A DNA stretch of 45,157 nucleotides, from contig DFSS01000015.1 in NCBI GenBank assembly GCA_002381225.1, positions 9,358 to 54,514 on the forward strand, given 5' to 3'. This DNA is from Flavobacteriales bacterium UBA3431. GTDB taxonomy: Bacteria; Bacteroidota; Bacteroidia; Flavobacteriales; Schleiferiaceae. Shown piece after piece: positions 1-8,689 of the stretch (positions are counted from its first letter, which is position 1; each line of letters opens with the position of its first letter). Both the position numbers and the translations under genes were made by a program. The notes beneath the pieces were generated by a model. It saw only the letters and a list, made by a program, of their open reading frames with translations, searched no databases and had not been told where the DNA came from.

Positions 1-1170
1 TGCGTTGGCGTTGGTTAAGGCATTTCGGCCCAAATAATGGAAGTCTACATAAAAGCTATCCACCTCGCCATCGCCGTTGGTGTCTGCGCCCAGCACATCG
101 TCGGATGTGTGCTGTCGATCCGTATAACCAGGACCATTGCTCGCATTGCCATGTTCATTGGCAGAGGTGAATCGGATGGCCGAAAATCCACGCTGGCGGA
201 AGGGGATATGGTCCCCACCACGCCCGGTTCGATCTTCGGCCGCCATGACCGAAACTTGCATTGGCACGCCCTTCCATCCGCCCTGAACAGCACCGATGGG
301 GCTCAATTCCTCTTCGTATTGAAGTTTGACATACCGTGCGAGTTGCTTGTGCGCGGAATTAAAACTTCCCGCTGAAAATAGCCGGACCTGAGTACTATCA
401 ATGGCATTCACGCCCGGACAAGATGGTGCGGAGGAGGTTTGGCCGCAGATAATTCCACCAATAACATCATTATTGAATACGGCGGTGATGGGCAAGTCTT
501 CTTGGTCGGCATACTGGGCAAATGCCCCTGCGCCGTAGAGCCCTTGTTCTTCGCCAATGGTTACCATAAAGACTAAGGTCGCGGGATATTCGTGGGAGGA
601 CATGATGCGCGCCAATTCCATGACTAAAGCAGTGCCACTGGCGTTGTCTTCTACGCCTTCCGCCAAGCAAGCTGTATCACAAGGGGTGTCGCAGCGGCTG
701 TCCATGTGTCCTTCAATGAGGATAATTTGGTGGTTGGCGGTATCCGTGCCGGGCAAAACAGCCAAAATGTTGCGATGCTGCCCCATGCCGCAAATTCCCT
801 GATCAAATTGAAAATAGGAGGGAATAAGCCGACCATTTTGTTGGCTCGAAAAGCGTTGAAACGATTGGTAGACCCAGCGACGCGCTGCACCAATGCCACG
901 GGTTGAGGACAGGGTATCGCTTCCGGTATTGCGGTTCTCAAAACTGGCCAACTGAACAATGTATGCCTTCAGGCTATCCGCGTTTAAATCTTGATAAATC
1001 GCAGCGCTAATAGACCGCGGTGAGGCAGTACCCCCAAGTGCATACGCCGCTGGGTCAAAGGCGCCATGAAGGACCGAATTTGCTGCTGCCGAGGTGACCA
1101 CAAAATTGCTTTGGGCAAATCCGCTCAAACTGAGAGTGATGACGGAGGCAAAAAGGAGGAGGCGATTCAT
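1..1170 (-). CDS. Secreted M28-family zinc peptidase (partial, C-terminus beyond left edge)
   Basis: Reading from the ATG at 1170 the frame is open for 390 codons to the first base of the window, so the C-terminus is missing. Residues 1-20 form a signal peptide (MNRLLLFASV... SGFAQ). The M28 di-zinc aminopeptidase signature is complete: EGHMDSR (H155, D157), the bridging Asp in EDNASGT (D175), the catalytic pair GEEQG (E207/E208), NND (D235) and GGDH (H321). The product should be an exported exopeptidase releasing amino acids or dipeptides. Residues 363-371 (DTNGDGEVD) look like a calcium-binding EF-hand/dockerin-type loop inserted after the last zinc ligand, which is unusual. A T9SS sorting domain may follow outside the window but cannot be seen. 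It is transcribed divergently from the T9SS protein at 1237. Family assignment is secure; substrate is unknown. Confidence 0.88.
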   Translation of the reverse strand, partial: MNRLLLFASVITLSLSGFAQSNFVVTSAAANSVLHGAFDPAAYALGGTASPRSISAAIYQDLNADSLKAYIVQLASFENRNTGSDTLSSTRGIGAARRWVYQSFQRFSSQQNGRLIPSYFQFDQGICGMGQHRNILAVLPGTDTANHQIILIEGHMDSRCDTPCDTACLAEGVEDNASGTALVMELARIMSSHEYPATLVFMVTIGEEQGLYGAGAFAQYADQEDLPITAVFNNDVIGGIICGQTSSAPSCPGVNAIDSTQVRLFSAGSFNSAHKQLARYVKLQYEEELSPIGAVQGGWKGVPMQVSVMAAEDRTGRGGDHIPFRQRGFSAIRFTSANEHGNASNGPGYTDRQHTSDDVLGADTNGDGEVDSFYVDFHYLGRNALTNANA

Positions 1171-1190
1171 CTTCGATTTGTTTAGAGCTA

Positions 1191-1198
1191 GAAATATA
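1191..1198 (-). promoter_or_regulatory. Possible -7 box for the M28 peptidase gene
   Basis: On the minus strand this reads TATATTTC, one mismatch from the Bacteroidota -7 consensus TAnnTTTG. A TTTG lies 16 bases further upstream, a little closer than usual. The start codon follows after about 20 bases. Confidence 0.35.
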
Positions 1199-1224
1199 CA
1201 ACCGATGCACCGCCCAAATGGTTG

Positions 1225-1231
1225 TATTTTG
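1225..1231 (+). promoter_or_regulatory. Possible -7 box abutting the start of the T9SS type-B protein gene
   Basis: TATTTTG lies five bases before a GTG codon at 1237. It is one base shorter than TAnnTTTG but has the same box-to-start spacing seen at cinA, aroC and yaaA, which favours the 1237 GTG as start and a leaderless mRNA. Confidence 0.3.
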
Positions 1232-1236
1232 GGGTG

Positions 1237-2916
1237 GTGGAAAACGTCCTACGGTCCCTGCTGCTGCTGCTGTTGGCTCTCGCCTTCGTCCCAAAGGTGC
1301 ATGGACAATGTAGCTTGACCGTTTCCCCTTCTAACGCCAGCACCTGTCCAGGTGACAGTGTACAAGTCAACGTCACAGGAGGAACCAGTTACACGTGGTC
1401 GCCGTCAGTGGGTTTAAGCTGCTCGTCCTGCGCCAATCCATGGGTCCAGGTGGATTCAGCCATGTCCTACACGGTAACCTCGAGCACCTCTGGGAACCAG
1501 AACGCCGTGAATTGGAATTTTTCCAGCGGAAACACGGGCTTTTCTACTCAATACATTTACAATGCCACCAGTATCTGGAACGAAGGCACGTATGCGGTGG
1601 GTCCCAGTGCGAATGCCGTTCACCCTAATTTTGCCGCCTGGGGCGATCACACCACGGGTACTGGTAACTACATGATTATCAATGGGTCTACCAATGGCAT
1701 TAAAACCATTTGGTCCCAAACAGTCGCCTTGCCCGCGGGGTCTAACGCAACCTTGTCCATTTGGATGCTGACCTTGGCCACTCCGGCAGGTCAATTCAGG
1801 GTCAAAATCAACGGTACGGTGATCGGGTCCAACCAAACGACCCCGGCCACCGTAGGGGTATGGGGAAATTATACCTTTCCATTTGTGGTCCCAGCATCGG
1901 GCAATGCAGCGGTGGTCATTGAAAGTGTAAGCACCGCACTGGCGGGCAACGACTTTGGGTTGGACGACATTCAGTTCACTTATTCATGTACAGCCTCCGC
2001 CACATTAAATGTTCAGCCATATGCCAAACCTGTGGCCCGAGCTTTCGCTTCAGATAGCCTGGGATGTGCAGGACTCTGTGTAAACTGGGCGGACAGCTCC
2101 ATCCTCGGCAGCGGCGCCAACATCATTTGGAGGCAGTGGACGTGGGGCGATGGAAGTCAGGACACCGGGCGTTTTCCCGTTCATTGTTATGCAACGGAAG
2201 GAACGTTCATGGGAAATCTGGTGGTGGTTTCGAGCCAAGGCTGCCGCGACACGGTGAACTTGCCTGCGGTCACCATTGCCGCGCCCCCAACCTTAGAAGT
2301 GGTCTTTGATTCCACTTCGAGTTGCTTGGGTGCGGCTTTACCGACTAGTCCGCTGGCCCAACCCCCTGTGTTGTACCCGGCCCGGCCCGAACCATGCTAC
2401 TTCTACCGAATCAACCTTGGTGCCTTTGGCCCCAACATTCCGGATTCCACCCGAGTCACAGTCACATACAATTCAGGCGGAGCGGCTTCAGTGGATTGGA
2501 TTCTAAACACACCTCCGGGGGCGACTTGGTATTCTGGCAGCATCCCTGTCCAATGGTCCAACCGTCCAACGGAAATTTGCTTCGAACTCGAAGTGCCTGG
2601 GGGATGCCGAGATTCGTTGTGTTTTCCACTGCGCTTTGCCCCCGAAGTGTCACTCCCTAATGTATTTACGCCCAATGGAGACGGAACGAACGATGGTTTC
2701 TTGCCTCACTTCGAAAATGTGGATTGGGCGCACTGGGAAATCTATTCTCGATGGGGACAGAAAGTATATGAAAGTGCGAGCTACACTGAACCCTGGGATG
2801 GTCGTATCGGCTCTGGAGAGGCGGCTGACGGGGTTTACTTCATTGTAGTCCGTGCGGGCAATTCAGACGTTCCAGGCGAGGTTGTCACGCATGGAAGCCT
2901 CCACCTAATGCGTTAG
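1237..2916 (+). CDS. Secreted PKD-domain protein with T9SS type-B (gliding-motility-associated) C-terminal domain
   Basis: There is no in-frame ATG. Candidate starts are TTG 1222, GTG 1234 and GTG 1237; I prefer 1237, which gives MENVLRS followed by a leucine-rich signal peptide encoded by a CTG run. About 559 residues. The N-terminal region is Cys-rich and Ig-like, a jelly-roll-like stretch follows, then a PKD domain (WTWGDGSQDTG) near residues 300-330. The last 85 residues are a textbook type-B CTD: NVFTPNGDGTNDGF, then IYSRWGQKVYES, PWDGR and ADGVYF. In this family the CTD directs export through the type IX secretion system and surface attachment, so the product is probably a surface adhesin. 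It ends convergently with yaaA; the two stop codons share two bases (2914-2915). Confidence 0.85.
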   Translation: MENVLRSLLLLLLALAFVPKVHGQCSLTVSPSNASTCPGDSVQVNVTGGTSYTWSPSVGLSCSSCANPWVQVDSAMSYTVTSSTSGNQNAVNWNFSSGNTGFSTQYIYNATSIWNEGTYAVGPSANAVHPNFAAWGDHTTGTGNYMIINGSTNGIKTIWSQTVALPAGSNATLSIWMLTLATPAGQFRVKINGTVIGSNQTTPATVGVWGNYTFPFVVPASGNAAVVIESVSTALAGNDFGLDDIQFTYSCTASATLNVQPYAKPVARAFASDSLGCAGLCVNWADSSILGSGANIIWRQWTWGDGSQDTGRFPVHCYATEGTFMGNLVVVSSQGCRDTVNLPAVTIAAPPTLEVVFDSTSSCLGAALPTSPLAQPPVLYPARPEPCYFYRINLGAFGPNIPDSTRVTVTYNSGGAASVDWILNTPPGATWYSGSIPVQWSNRPTEICFELEVPGGCRDSLCFPLRFAPEVSLPNVFTPNGDGTNDGFLPHFENVDWAHWEIYSRWGQKVYESASYTEPWDGRIGSGEAADGVYFIVVRAGNSDVPGEVVTHGSLHLMR

Positions 2917-3644
2917 CGAACGAAGACGAAGCGATTAGGGTGTGACGTGGCAGTGTCTAATTGGTAGCCCTCAGCAGTAAAAAGAGGGATGGCATGTACC
3001 CCTTGGTCATAGTGCTCGCACAAATGCCGCGCCATGAGGCCGCGAGCTTGCTTGCTAAATACGGACACGGCTTTCCGTTTTCCACCGGATTCTTGGAGAA
3101 AATCAATATCGATCCATTCCATCCCGCTCCGGTCAAAGGCTTCTGAGTATTCGGCAGAGGCTAAATTGATCAGGGGTTGATTTTGCAATTCCTCCCGCAA
3201 CCACGCAGAGATTTTTACGGTCCAGAAATTTCGCAGGGATTGGCCTCCCCATTTTTGGTCCATGTCCAATCGATAGGGCTGGATGCTGTCCGAACCTCGA
3301 AGAACCCCATACAAGCCTGAGCCGATGTAAATCGATGCCAAGGCCCTTGCCTGCGCCTCAGTGCTCAGCGTTTCTAGATTGAATTTGGCAAAAGCTTCTC
3401 CTTGAAAACTCCCCAAAGCGGCAGAGCCGGACATCAGGTGGCTGTCGGCATTCCACTCAGCCAAGCGCTCCTTTATTTTTGCGCTCAAGGCCGGGGAGGT
3501 GCCGTGAAATGAGGCAATTTTTGACAAACTCCATTTCGACATGTTGCCTTGCATCTTGATAGCTTCCTCCATAAAAGAAGGCATTTGTGAGCCTGCAATG
3601 GAGCTATGTCCCATGGTTTTAGCGGATGAAAGCAGGATTTTCAT
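2913..3644 (-). CDS. yaaA: YaaA family peroxide-stress protein (DUF328)
   Basis: 243 residues starting MKILLSSAKTM, the expected N-terminus of the family; an upstream in-frame codon would add 11 unlikely residues. Family hallmarks include SSAKTM near residue 6, the central YIGSGLYGVLRG segment (YxGxVYxGL-like) and SVFSKQARGLMARHL near the C-terminus. E. coli YaaA lowers intracellular free iron during hydrogen peroxide stress and has a DNA-binding fold. The protein is cytosolic with no signal peptide. Its stop codon (TAA on the minus strand, 2913-2915) overlaps the TAG stop of the converging T9SS protein. A TACCTTTA box lies five bases before the ATG, so its mRNA is probably leaderless. Confidence 0.88.
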   Translation of the reverse strand: MKILLSSAKTMGHSSIAGSQMPSFMEEAIKMQGNMSKWSLSKIASFHGTSPALSAKIKERLAEWNADSHLMSGSAALGSFQGEAFAKFNLETLSTEAQARALASIYIGSGLYGVLRGSDSIQPYRLDMDQKWGGQSLRNFWTVKISAWLREELQNQPLINLASAEYSEAFDRSGMEWIDIDFLQESGGKRKAVSVFSKQARGLMARHLCEHYDQGVHAIPLFTAEGYQLDTATSHPNRFVFVR

Positions 3645-3649
3645 GGGAA

Positions 3650-3657
3650 TAAAGGTA
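3650..3657 (-). promoter_or_regulatory. -7 box for yaaA, five bases before the ATG
   Basis: Minus-strand CCC-TACCTTTA-TTCCC-ATG. It matches TAnnTTTG except for the last base and shares the CCCTACCTT core with the boxes before gmhA and hutI. The spacing implies transcription starting at or next to the A of the ATG. Confidence 0.45.
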
Positions 3658-3681
3658 GGGCGGATGAAAAGTGGCACATGA

Positions 3682-3711
3682 TTTGGTCAAATATGAGGAC
3701 ATCCAAATTTG
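3682..3711 (+). promoter_or_regulatory. Possible promoter of the TonB-dependent receptor gene
   Basis: TTTG at 3682-3685 and CAAATTTG at 3704-3711 are separated by 18 bases, the same gap as in the tRNA-Asp promoter; the -7 box has one mismatch to TAnnTTTG. The start codon follows ten bases downstream, leaving a leader of only a few bases. Confidence 0.4.
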
Positions 3712-3721
3712 GAACCCCTGT

Positions 3722-5977
3722 ATGAAGCATTTGTACGCAGTTGTACTTATTGGAGTTGTGGCATGGGCTAGTCAAGGCCAAATACAAAGCTATAACCATG
3801 TGGAGCTCCTGGTGGTTCGTCCCAAAGTTGAGCGGCCCAATCCTATCCTGGATAGCTTTTACAATCCCTTGAAAGAAGTGGTGGTTTCAGCCTACCGTTC
3901 CGTGGAAGCGAAACGGAATGTCTCCCAAGAAATAGCCGTAATCAACCGACAGAGCATTCAACAGTCCATGGCGGCTTCCACAGTGGATGTTTTGGCCAAT
4001 CAAGCGGGTATATCCGTTCAAAAAAGCCAATTGGGCGGGGGGTCTATCGTGCTAAGGGGCATGGAAGCGAACCGAGTGCTTCTCGTGGTGGACGGCGTGC
4101 GCATGAACAATCTGATCTACCGTTCGGGGCACTTGCAAAATGCCATTACGGTGGATCCGTTGGCTTTAGAGCGCATTGAGGTAGCCTTTGGGCCAACCTC
4201 CAATGCGTACGGTAGCGATGCTATGGGTGGGGTGATTCATTTCATGACGAAGACCCCCATGTTCTCGCAAAAAAGGCAGTTGCATGGCCAGGCCTATGCC
4301 AAATACAGCACCGCACTTCAGAGTTGGGTGAAGCATGCGGAGCTTACAGGTACATCTTTGCACTGGGGATTTTTCACTTCGTTAACGGAATCCAATTTTG
4401 GGGAACTTCGTGGCGGACGACGCATCAACCCATTTTACGGTGAATTGTATGGCATGCGCGAGGTGTATGCAGTCCGAACTTTATCGGGGGATTCCCTGGT
4501 GGCAAACCCAGAGCCGTGGATTCAAAAGGGGAGTGGGTACACCCAATACGACTTTGTTCAGAAAGTGCTGTATCGTGCGCGTTCCGACCGCCGAAACACC
4601 CTAAATATTCAGGGCTCTACCTCCAGCAATATTCCCCGCTACGATCGAATGACCGATCCCAGTTCCACCACAGGGCTTAAATATGGAGATTGGTACTATG
4701 GACCCCAAAAGCGCTTGATGGCGAGCTTCAAACATGAGGCATTGGACGTCTTAGGTTTTGATGGCGTAAGTGTGACGGTGTACCACCAGAATGTAGAGGA
4801 AAGCCGCATGACTCGAAAATTCAATCGCTCCAGTCTTCAGCAACGCGTGGAGAATGTCATGGTAAACGGTTTTAACTCAGACGCAATGAAGCGCTGGGGT
4901 AACAATACCTTGCGTGCGGGCGTCGATGGATGGTATCAAACCGTTCAGTCGAGAGGTATGGAGTCCGATGTATTTAACGGTGGACCAGAAACCCCTATTG
5001 ATTCGCGCTATCCCGGTGGACGGAATGAAATGTATTCACTTGCGGCATTTGCCACCCACATTAACCGTGTGACGGATGAAGTGACCATCACAGAGGGTTT
5101 TCGCGTAGGCAATTCGGTGTTGTTTAGCGAGTTCACGGATAAAACATATTTCCCCTTTCCTTTTGAATACATCTACCAGCGGATGCCGGTCGCTTCAGGG
5201 AGCATAGGGTTGATCTACAACCCAAATGAGGGCAACAAATATTCTTTCACCGTTTCAACGGCCTACCGTGTACCCAACATTGATGACCTTTCCAAGGTTT
5301 TTGAAATGGCTCCAGGCATGCTGATAGTGCCCAACCCGCACTTGCGTCCCGAACAGGCTTTCACTGCGGAACTTGGGAACATCCGAATTTTCAAAGCCGG
5401 CCACAGCCTGGAATGGAACCTGTATACGACCTCGTTGACCGATGCCCTAATGGTACAGCCCTTCCGTGTAGATGGTTCGGATTCTGTCTTCTATGACGGC
5501 GCCATGGTAGGCGTTTATGCCCAGCAAAACGTGCAGAGGGCGGTCATTATGGGTTACTCCATTCGTGGTAACGTGGTTCTGAGCGGTCCTTGGACGATGA
5601 ATGGCGTGCTGCAGGGGACACAGGGGATGTTGGGATATCCGATCATGGGGAACCTGGACCACATTCCTCCAGTTTCAGGCAGGCTTGCCCTGAACTGGCA
5701 GCACAAAGCCTGGTCTTGGGAATTCTTTGGTTTAGGCAATGGATGGAAGCACATCAAAGCATATCAACTAAACGGTGAGGACAATGAGCAATATGCCACA
5801 CCTGAGGGAATGCCTGCTTGGGTGACCTGGAATAGCTCCTTGACCTTTGCCAGTAAACAGGGCTTGTCCATGCAATTAGGGGTCTACAACCTTTTGGATA
5901 CGCAGTACCGAACCTTTGCCTCTGGGATCAACGCTCCTGGTCGAAACATTCAAACGGCCCTGCGCTACACCTTCTAG
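3722..5977 (+). CDS. TonB-dependent outer-membrane receptor
   Basis: 751 residues from MKHLYAVVLIG, which gives a proper signal peptide ending at SQGQ; a longer upstream reading lacks one. The plug domain is clear at roughly residues 50-200: KEVVVSAYRS (TonB-box-like), VLANQAGISVQKSQ, SIVLRGMEANRVLLVVDGVRM, ALERIEVAFGPTSNAYGSDAMGGVIHF. The remainder is a beta-barrel with alternating aromatic strands and ends in an aromatic residue (ALRYTF), as expected for BAM-assembled porins. There is no carboxypeptidase-regulatory domain and no SusD neighbour, so it is more like a siderophore, haem or vitamin receptor than a glycan SusC. No substrate can be assigned from sequence. It appears monocistronic, with 40 bases before the next gene. 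Confidence 0.9.
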   Translation: MKHLYAVVLIGVVAWASQGQIQSYNHVELLVVRPKVERPNPILDSFYNPLKEVVVSAYRSVEAKRNVSQEIAVINRQSIQQSMAASTVDVLANQAGISVQKSQLGGGSIVLRGMEANRVLLVVDGVRMNNLIYRSGHLQNAITVDPLALERIEVAFGPTSNAYGSDAMGGVIHFMTKTPMFSQKRQLHGQAYAKYSTALQSWVKHAELTGTSLHWGFFTSLTESNFGELRGGRRINPFYGELYGMREVYAVRTLSGDSLVANPEPWIQKGSGYTQYDFVQKVLYRARSDRRNTLNIQGSTSSNIPRYDRMTDPSSTTGLKYGDWYYGPQKRLMASFKHEALDVLGFDGVSVTVYHQNVEESRMTRKFNRSSLQQRVENVMVNGFNSDAMKRWGNNTLRAGVDGWYQTVQSRGMESDVFNGGPETPIDSRYPGGRNEMYSLAAFATHINRVTDEVTITEGFRVGNSVLFSEFTDKTYFPFPFEYIYQRMPVASGSIGLIYNPNEGNKYSFTVSTAYRVPNIDDLSKVFEMAPGMLIVPNPHLRPEQAFTAELGNIRIFKAGHSLEWNLYTTSLTDALMVQPFRVDGSDSVFYDGAMVGVYAQQNVQRAVIMGYSIRGNVVLSGPWTMNGVLQGTQGMLGYPIMGNLDHIPPVSGRLALNWQHKAWSWEFFGLGNGWKHIKAYQLNGEDNEQYATPEGMPAWVTWNSSLTFASKQGLSMQLGVYNLLDTQYRTFASGINAPGRNIQTALRYTF

Positions 5978-5990
5978 GCCTTCTCCTGTG

Positions 5991-5998
5991 TACCTTTA
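5991..5998 (+). promoter_or_regulatory. Possible -7 box upstream of the GH20 gene
   Basis: TACCTTTA, one mismatch from TAnnTTTG, lies 19 bases before the ATG at 6018. No convincing -33 element was seen. Confidence 0.3.
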
Positions 5999-6017
5999 GG
6001 GGAAACCCAAGGTATCC

Positions 6018-7631
6018 ATGAAGAAATTCTTGCCTCTTTTCGCCTTTTGGCTGCTGTTGGCCTGCGAATCGCCCGAGCTCACGGAAGCCGTTTCATTGGA
6101 TTCGCTGGTGCCTCTTCCCTCAAGGATGGATGTTCCCGACGATAGAGGCTTTACCGCGGTTCAAGGCTCCGTCCGGTTTGTTGGAATTCCAGAAGATGAC
6201 TTTGCCGAAATGGAGGAATGGCCGCAGTCAGCGGATGGCTTACCTATCATTTGGAGGAAAGAGGAAGGCGATGCCCTGAGTCTTCAAGGGTATTGGCTCG
6301 ATATTTCTGCCGATTCTGTGGTCATTCTCGCAGCTGGAGATGCAGGGGTGCATGCGGCCTTATCCACCTTAAAGCAATTAGTGCCCACCTCCCATTGGCC
6401 TGAAAAAAAGGGGGATCCAATTCGGCTTGGATTTGCATGGCCCCAAGTGCATATAGAGGATGAACCTGCCTTTGAATACCGAGGTATGCACTTGGATGTG
6501 TGCCGCCACTTTATGCCCATTGAATTTATCGAGAAGTACCTAGATAACCTTGCATTGCACAAGTTCAACCGGTTTCACTGGCACCTTACAGAGGACCAAG
6601 GCTGGCGTATTGAAATCAAGAAATACCCAAAGTTGACGGAGGTAGGAGCTTGGCGTTCAGCGTCGCAAACCGGTGCCTACAGCGAGCAGCGTTTCGACAG
6701 CACGCGTTATGGTGGGTTTTACACCCAAGAAGAAGCGCGTCACATAGTGGACTATGCCCGCCGACGCGGAATTACGGTGATTCCAGAAATCGAAATGCCG
6801 GGTCACTCTTTAGCTGCATTGGCGGCTTACCCTGAGCTATCCTGTACCGGAGGTCCCATTGAAGTGGCTCATGGATGGGGAGTCTTTGACGATGTGTATT
6901 GCGCAGGGAACCCAGAGGTGTACACTTTTTTAGAAGGCGTTTTGGACGAAGTCATGGATATCTTCCCGTCGCCTTTGATTCATATCGGTGGCGATGAGTG
7001 CCCAAAAACCCGATGGGAGTCCTGTTCCAAGTGCCAGCTGGAGATGGAGCGAAACAAACTCAAGGACGAACACGCGCTTCAATCTCATTTCATCACCCGA
7101 ATGGAACGCTATCTCAATGCCCATGGTCGAAACATCATTGGCTGGGACGAAATCCTAGAAGGCGGGTTGGCCCCAAATGCCGCGGTGATGTCTTGGCGTG
7201 GCACGGCAGGAGGCATACAAGCTGCCTCCATGGAGCACGAGGTGGTCATGACCCCTGGCAAGCCGCTCTATTTTGACCATTACCAGTTTAACCCAGGCGA
7301 AGAGCCGGTAGCCATTGGGGGGTTCAATTCCTTGATGGATGTCTATGCATTCAATCCAGTTGCCGGCGTGCCGGCCGAATACCACCGGTACATCTTAGGC
7401 GCTCAAGCCAATGTGTGGACTGAATACATGGAAACATCGGACCATGTCGAGCACATGGTTCAGCCACGCGCTTCGGCTTTGTCGGAAGTTTTGTGGCTTG
7501 GGGGAAAGCGCCCCGGTGAAGATGCGGCCTTCCGACAAGCGATGGACTACCACATCCAACGCCTCCAGGCCATGGGCTGGAAGTACGCACCCTATGAATT
7601 CAAAAAAATAGCCACCGATGAAGCGCAGTGA
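6018..7631 (+). CDS. Beta-N-acetylhexosaminidase lipoprotein (GH20)
   Basis: 537 residues. The N-terminus (MKKFLPLFAFWLLLACES) is a lipoprotein signal with a lipobox Cys near residue 16, so the enzyme is probably anchored in the outer membrane or periplasm. A GH20b domain (about 30-140) precedes the catalytic TIM barrel, which starts at FEYRGMHLDVCRHF and includes HWHLTEDQGWRIEIKKYP. The catalytic Asp-Glu pair of substrate-assisted GH20 enzymes is present in HIGGDECP (D326/E327). It removes terminal GlcNAc/GalNAc from chitin fragments, glycoproteins or peptidoglycan pieces. The gene overlaps the following glycosylasparaginase gene by 14 bases, so the two are translated together and probably act on the same glycoprotein-derived material. 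Confidence 0.93.
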   Translation: MKKFLPLFAFWLLLACESPELTEAVSLDSLVPLPSRMDVPDDRGFTAVQGSVRFVGIPEDDFAEMEEWPQSADGLPIIWRKEEGDALSLQGYWLDISADSVVILAAGDAGVHAALSTLKQLVPTSHWPEKKGDPIRLGFAWPQVHIEDEPAFEYRGMHLDVCRHFMPIEFIEKYLDNLALHKFNRFHWHLTEDQGWRIEIKKYPKLTEVGAWRSASQTGAYSEQRFDSTRYGGFYTQEEARHIVDYARRRGITVIPEIEMPGHSLAALAAYPELSCTGGPIEVAHGWGVFDDVYCAGNPEVYTFLEGVLDEVMDIFPSPLIHIGGDECPKTRWESCSKCQLEMERNKLKDEHALQSHFITRMERYLNAHGRNIIGWDEILEGGLAPNAAVMSWRGTAGGIQAASMEHEVVMTPGKPLYFDHYQFNPGEEPVAIGGFNSLMDVYAFNPVAGVPAEYHRYILGAQANVWTEYMETSDHVEHMVQPRASALSEVLWLGGKRPGEDAAFRQAMDYHIQRLQAMGWKYAPYEFKKIATDEAQ

Positions 7632-8610
7632 TTTTCTTAAGATTGTAGGAGGTGGGGCGGCCATGACGGCCATACTGCCCTCAACCCTACGCGCGAAGGA
7701 TGCCGCACGCTCTAACGAGTATATAGAACCCGTTTCCATCGCTACCTGGCGCTTTGGCTTGGAGACCACGGCCGAGGCCATGAAGGTCTTACGTGCTGGC
7801 GGATCTGCCCTGGATGCCACGGAAGCCGGGGTGAAGCTTTGTGAGGCGGACCCCAAGGAGCGTTCCGTGGGATTGGGTGGGCGTCCAGACCGCGATGGAT
7901 TTGTTACCCTGGATTCATGCTGTATGGACCACTTGGGCAACATCGGATCGGTGGCCGCAGTCGAGAACGTGGTGCACGTGAGCTCGTTGGCTCGGGCCGT
8001 GATGGAAAAGACCCCACACGTGATGCTTGTGGGGGAGGGCGCACGCCAGTTTGCCCAAGAAATGGGCTTTCCACTCCAAGATCTAATGGTACCGGATTCC
8101 AAACGCGAATGGGAGAAATGGCGGGAGAAATCGGACTACCAGCCCATCGTAAACATTGAAAACCACGACACCATTGGGCAATTGTCACTGGACGAACAAG
8201 GTCGCCTTGCGGGAATTTGCACCACCAGTGGCATGGCCTTTAAAATGCGCGGCCGAGTCGGAGATAGCCCCATTATAGGTGCAGGCCTTTATGTAGACGG
8301 TGCCATTGGTGCTGCGACGGCCACGGGGCATGGCGAAGAGGTTATTCGCGTGGTGGGTTCTTACCGGGTCGTCTCCGAAATGGAACGAGGCTTCAGCCCC
8401 CAAGTGGCCTGTGAACGGGCCGTCCAAAAGATTTACGAATTCTTCGAGCGACGCCAGGCGGGGATTCAAGACACGCAAATTGGCTTTATCGCTTTGGATA
8501 AGCGGGGCAGAACGGGCGCCTACGCCTTGCGCCCTGGATTCCAATATGCCGTCGCTAGGGGAGGCGAAGACCCGGAATTGATCGATGTTCAGGCGCTCTT
8601 AAAATCGTAG
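7618..8610 (+). CDS. N4-(beta-N-acetylglucosaminyl)-L-asparaginase (glycosylasparaginase, Ntn hydrolase)
   Basis: 330 residues. The N-terminus (MKRSDFLKIVGGGAAMTA) resembles an export signal without a full twin-Arg motif. The Ntn-hydrolase autoprocessing site is NHDTIGQL: cleavage between D184 and T185 would make T185 the N-terminal nucleophile of the beta subunit. Other family features are GLGGRPDRDG, GSVAAVENV and ATGHGEEVIR. The enzyme cleaves the GlcNAc-Asn bond left after N-glycan trimming, giving aspartate and a 1-amino-GlcNAc. Overlap with the GH20 gene suggests a two-step degradation of N-linked glycopeptides. Length and motifs match bacterial homologues such as the flavobacterial enzyme. 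Confidence 0.92.
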   Translation: MKRSDFLKIVGGGAAMTAILPSTLRAKDAARSNEYIEPVSIATWRFGLETTAEAMKVLRAGGSALDATEAGVKLCEADPKERSVGLGGRPDRDGFVTLDSCCMDHLGNIGSVAAVENVVHVSSLARAVMEKTPHVMLVGEGARQFAQEMGFPLQDLMVPDSKREWEKWREKSDYQPIVNIENHDTIGQLSLDEQGRLAGICTTSGMAFKMRGRVGDSPIIGAGLYVDGAIGAATATGHGEEVIRVVGSYRVVSEMERGFSPQVACERAVQKIYEFFERRQAGIQDTQIGFIALDKRGRTGAYALRPGFQYAVARGGEDPELIDVQALLKS

Positions 8611-8689
8611 TTTCTGCCGGACGAAGCCCCTCATGTCGGCGCGATGGCCACGGCAATTCAGCCAGGGATTCAATCTCTTGTGGGTGCCA

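Noticed and set aside
1258..1275. CTG trinucleotide run at the start of the T9SS protein
   Set aside because: It encodes the leucine core of the signal peptide; the repeat is short and expected from composition.
2904..2920. CTAATGCGTTAG at the converging stops of the T9SS protein and yaaA as a terminator
   Set aside because: The stem is four A/T-rich pairs with no T tract, too weak to terminate.
7395..8102. 235-codon minus-strand frame opposite the GH20/glycosylasparaginase junction
   Set aside because: Ser/Pro/Arg-rich shadow translation with no domain; both sense genes have intact catalytic motifs.
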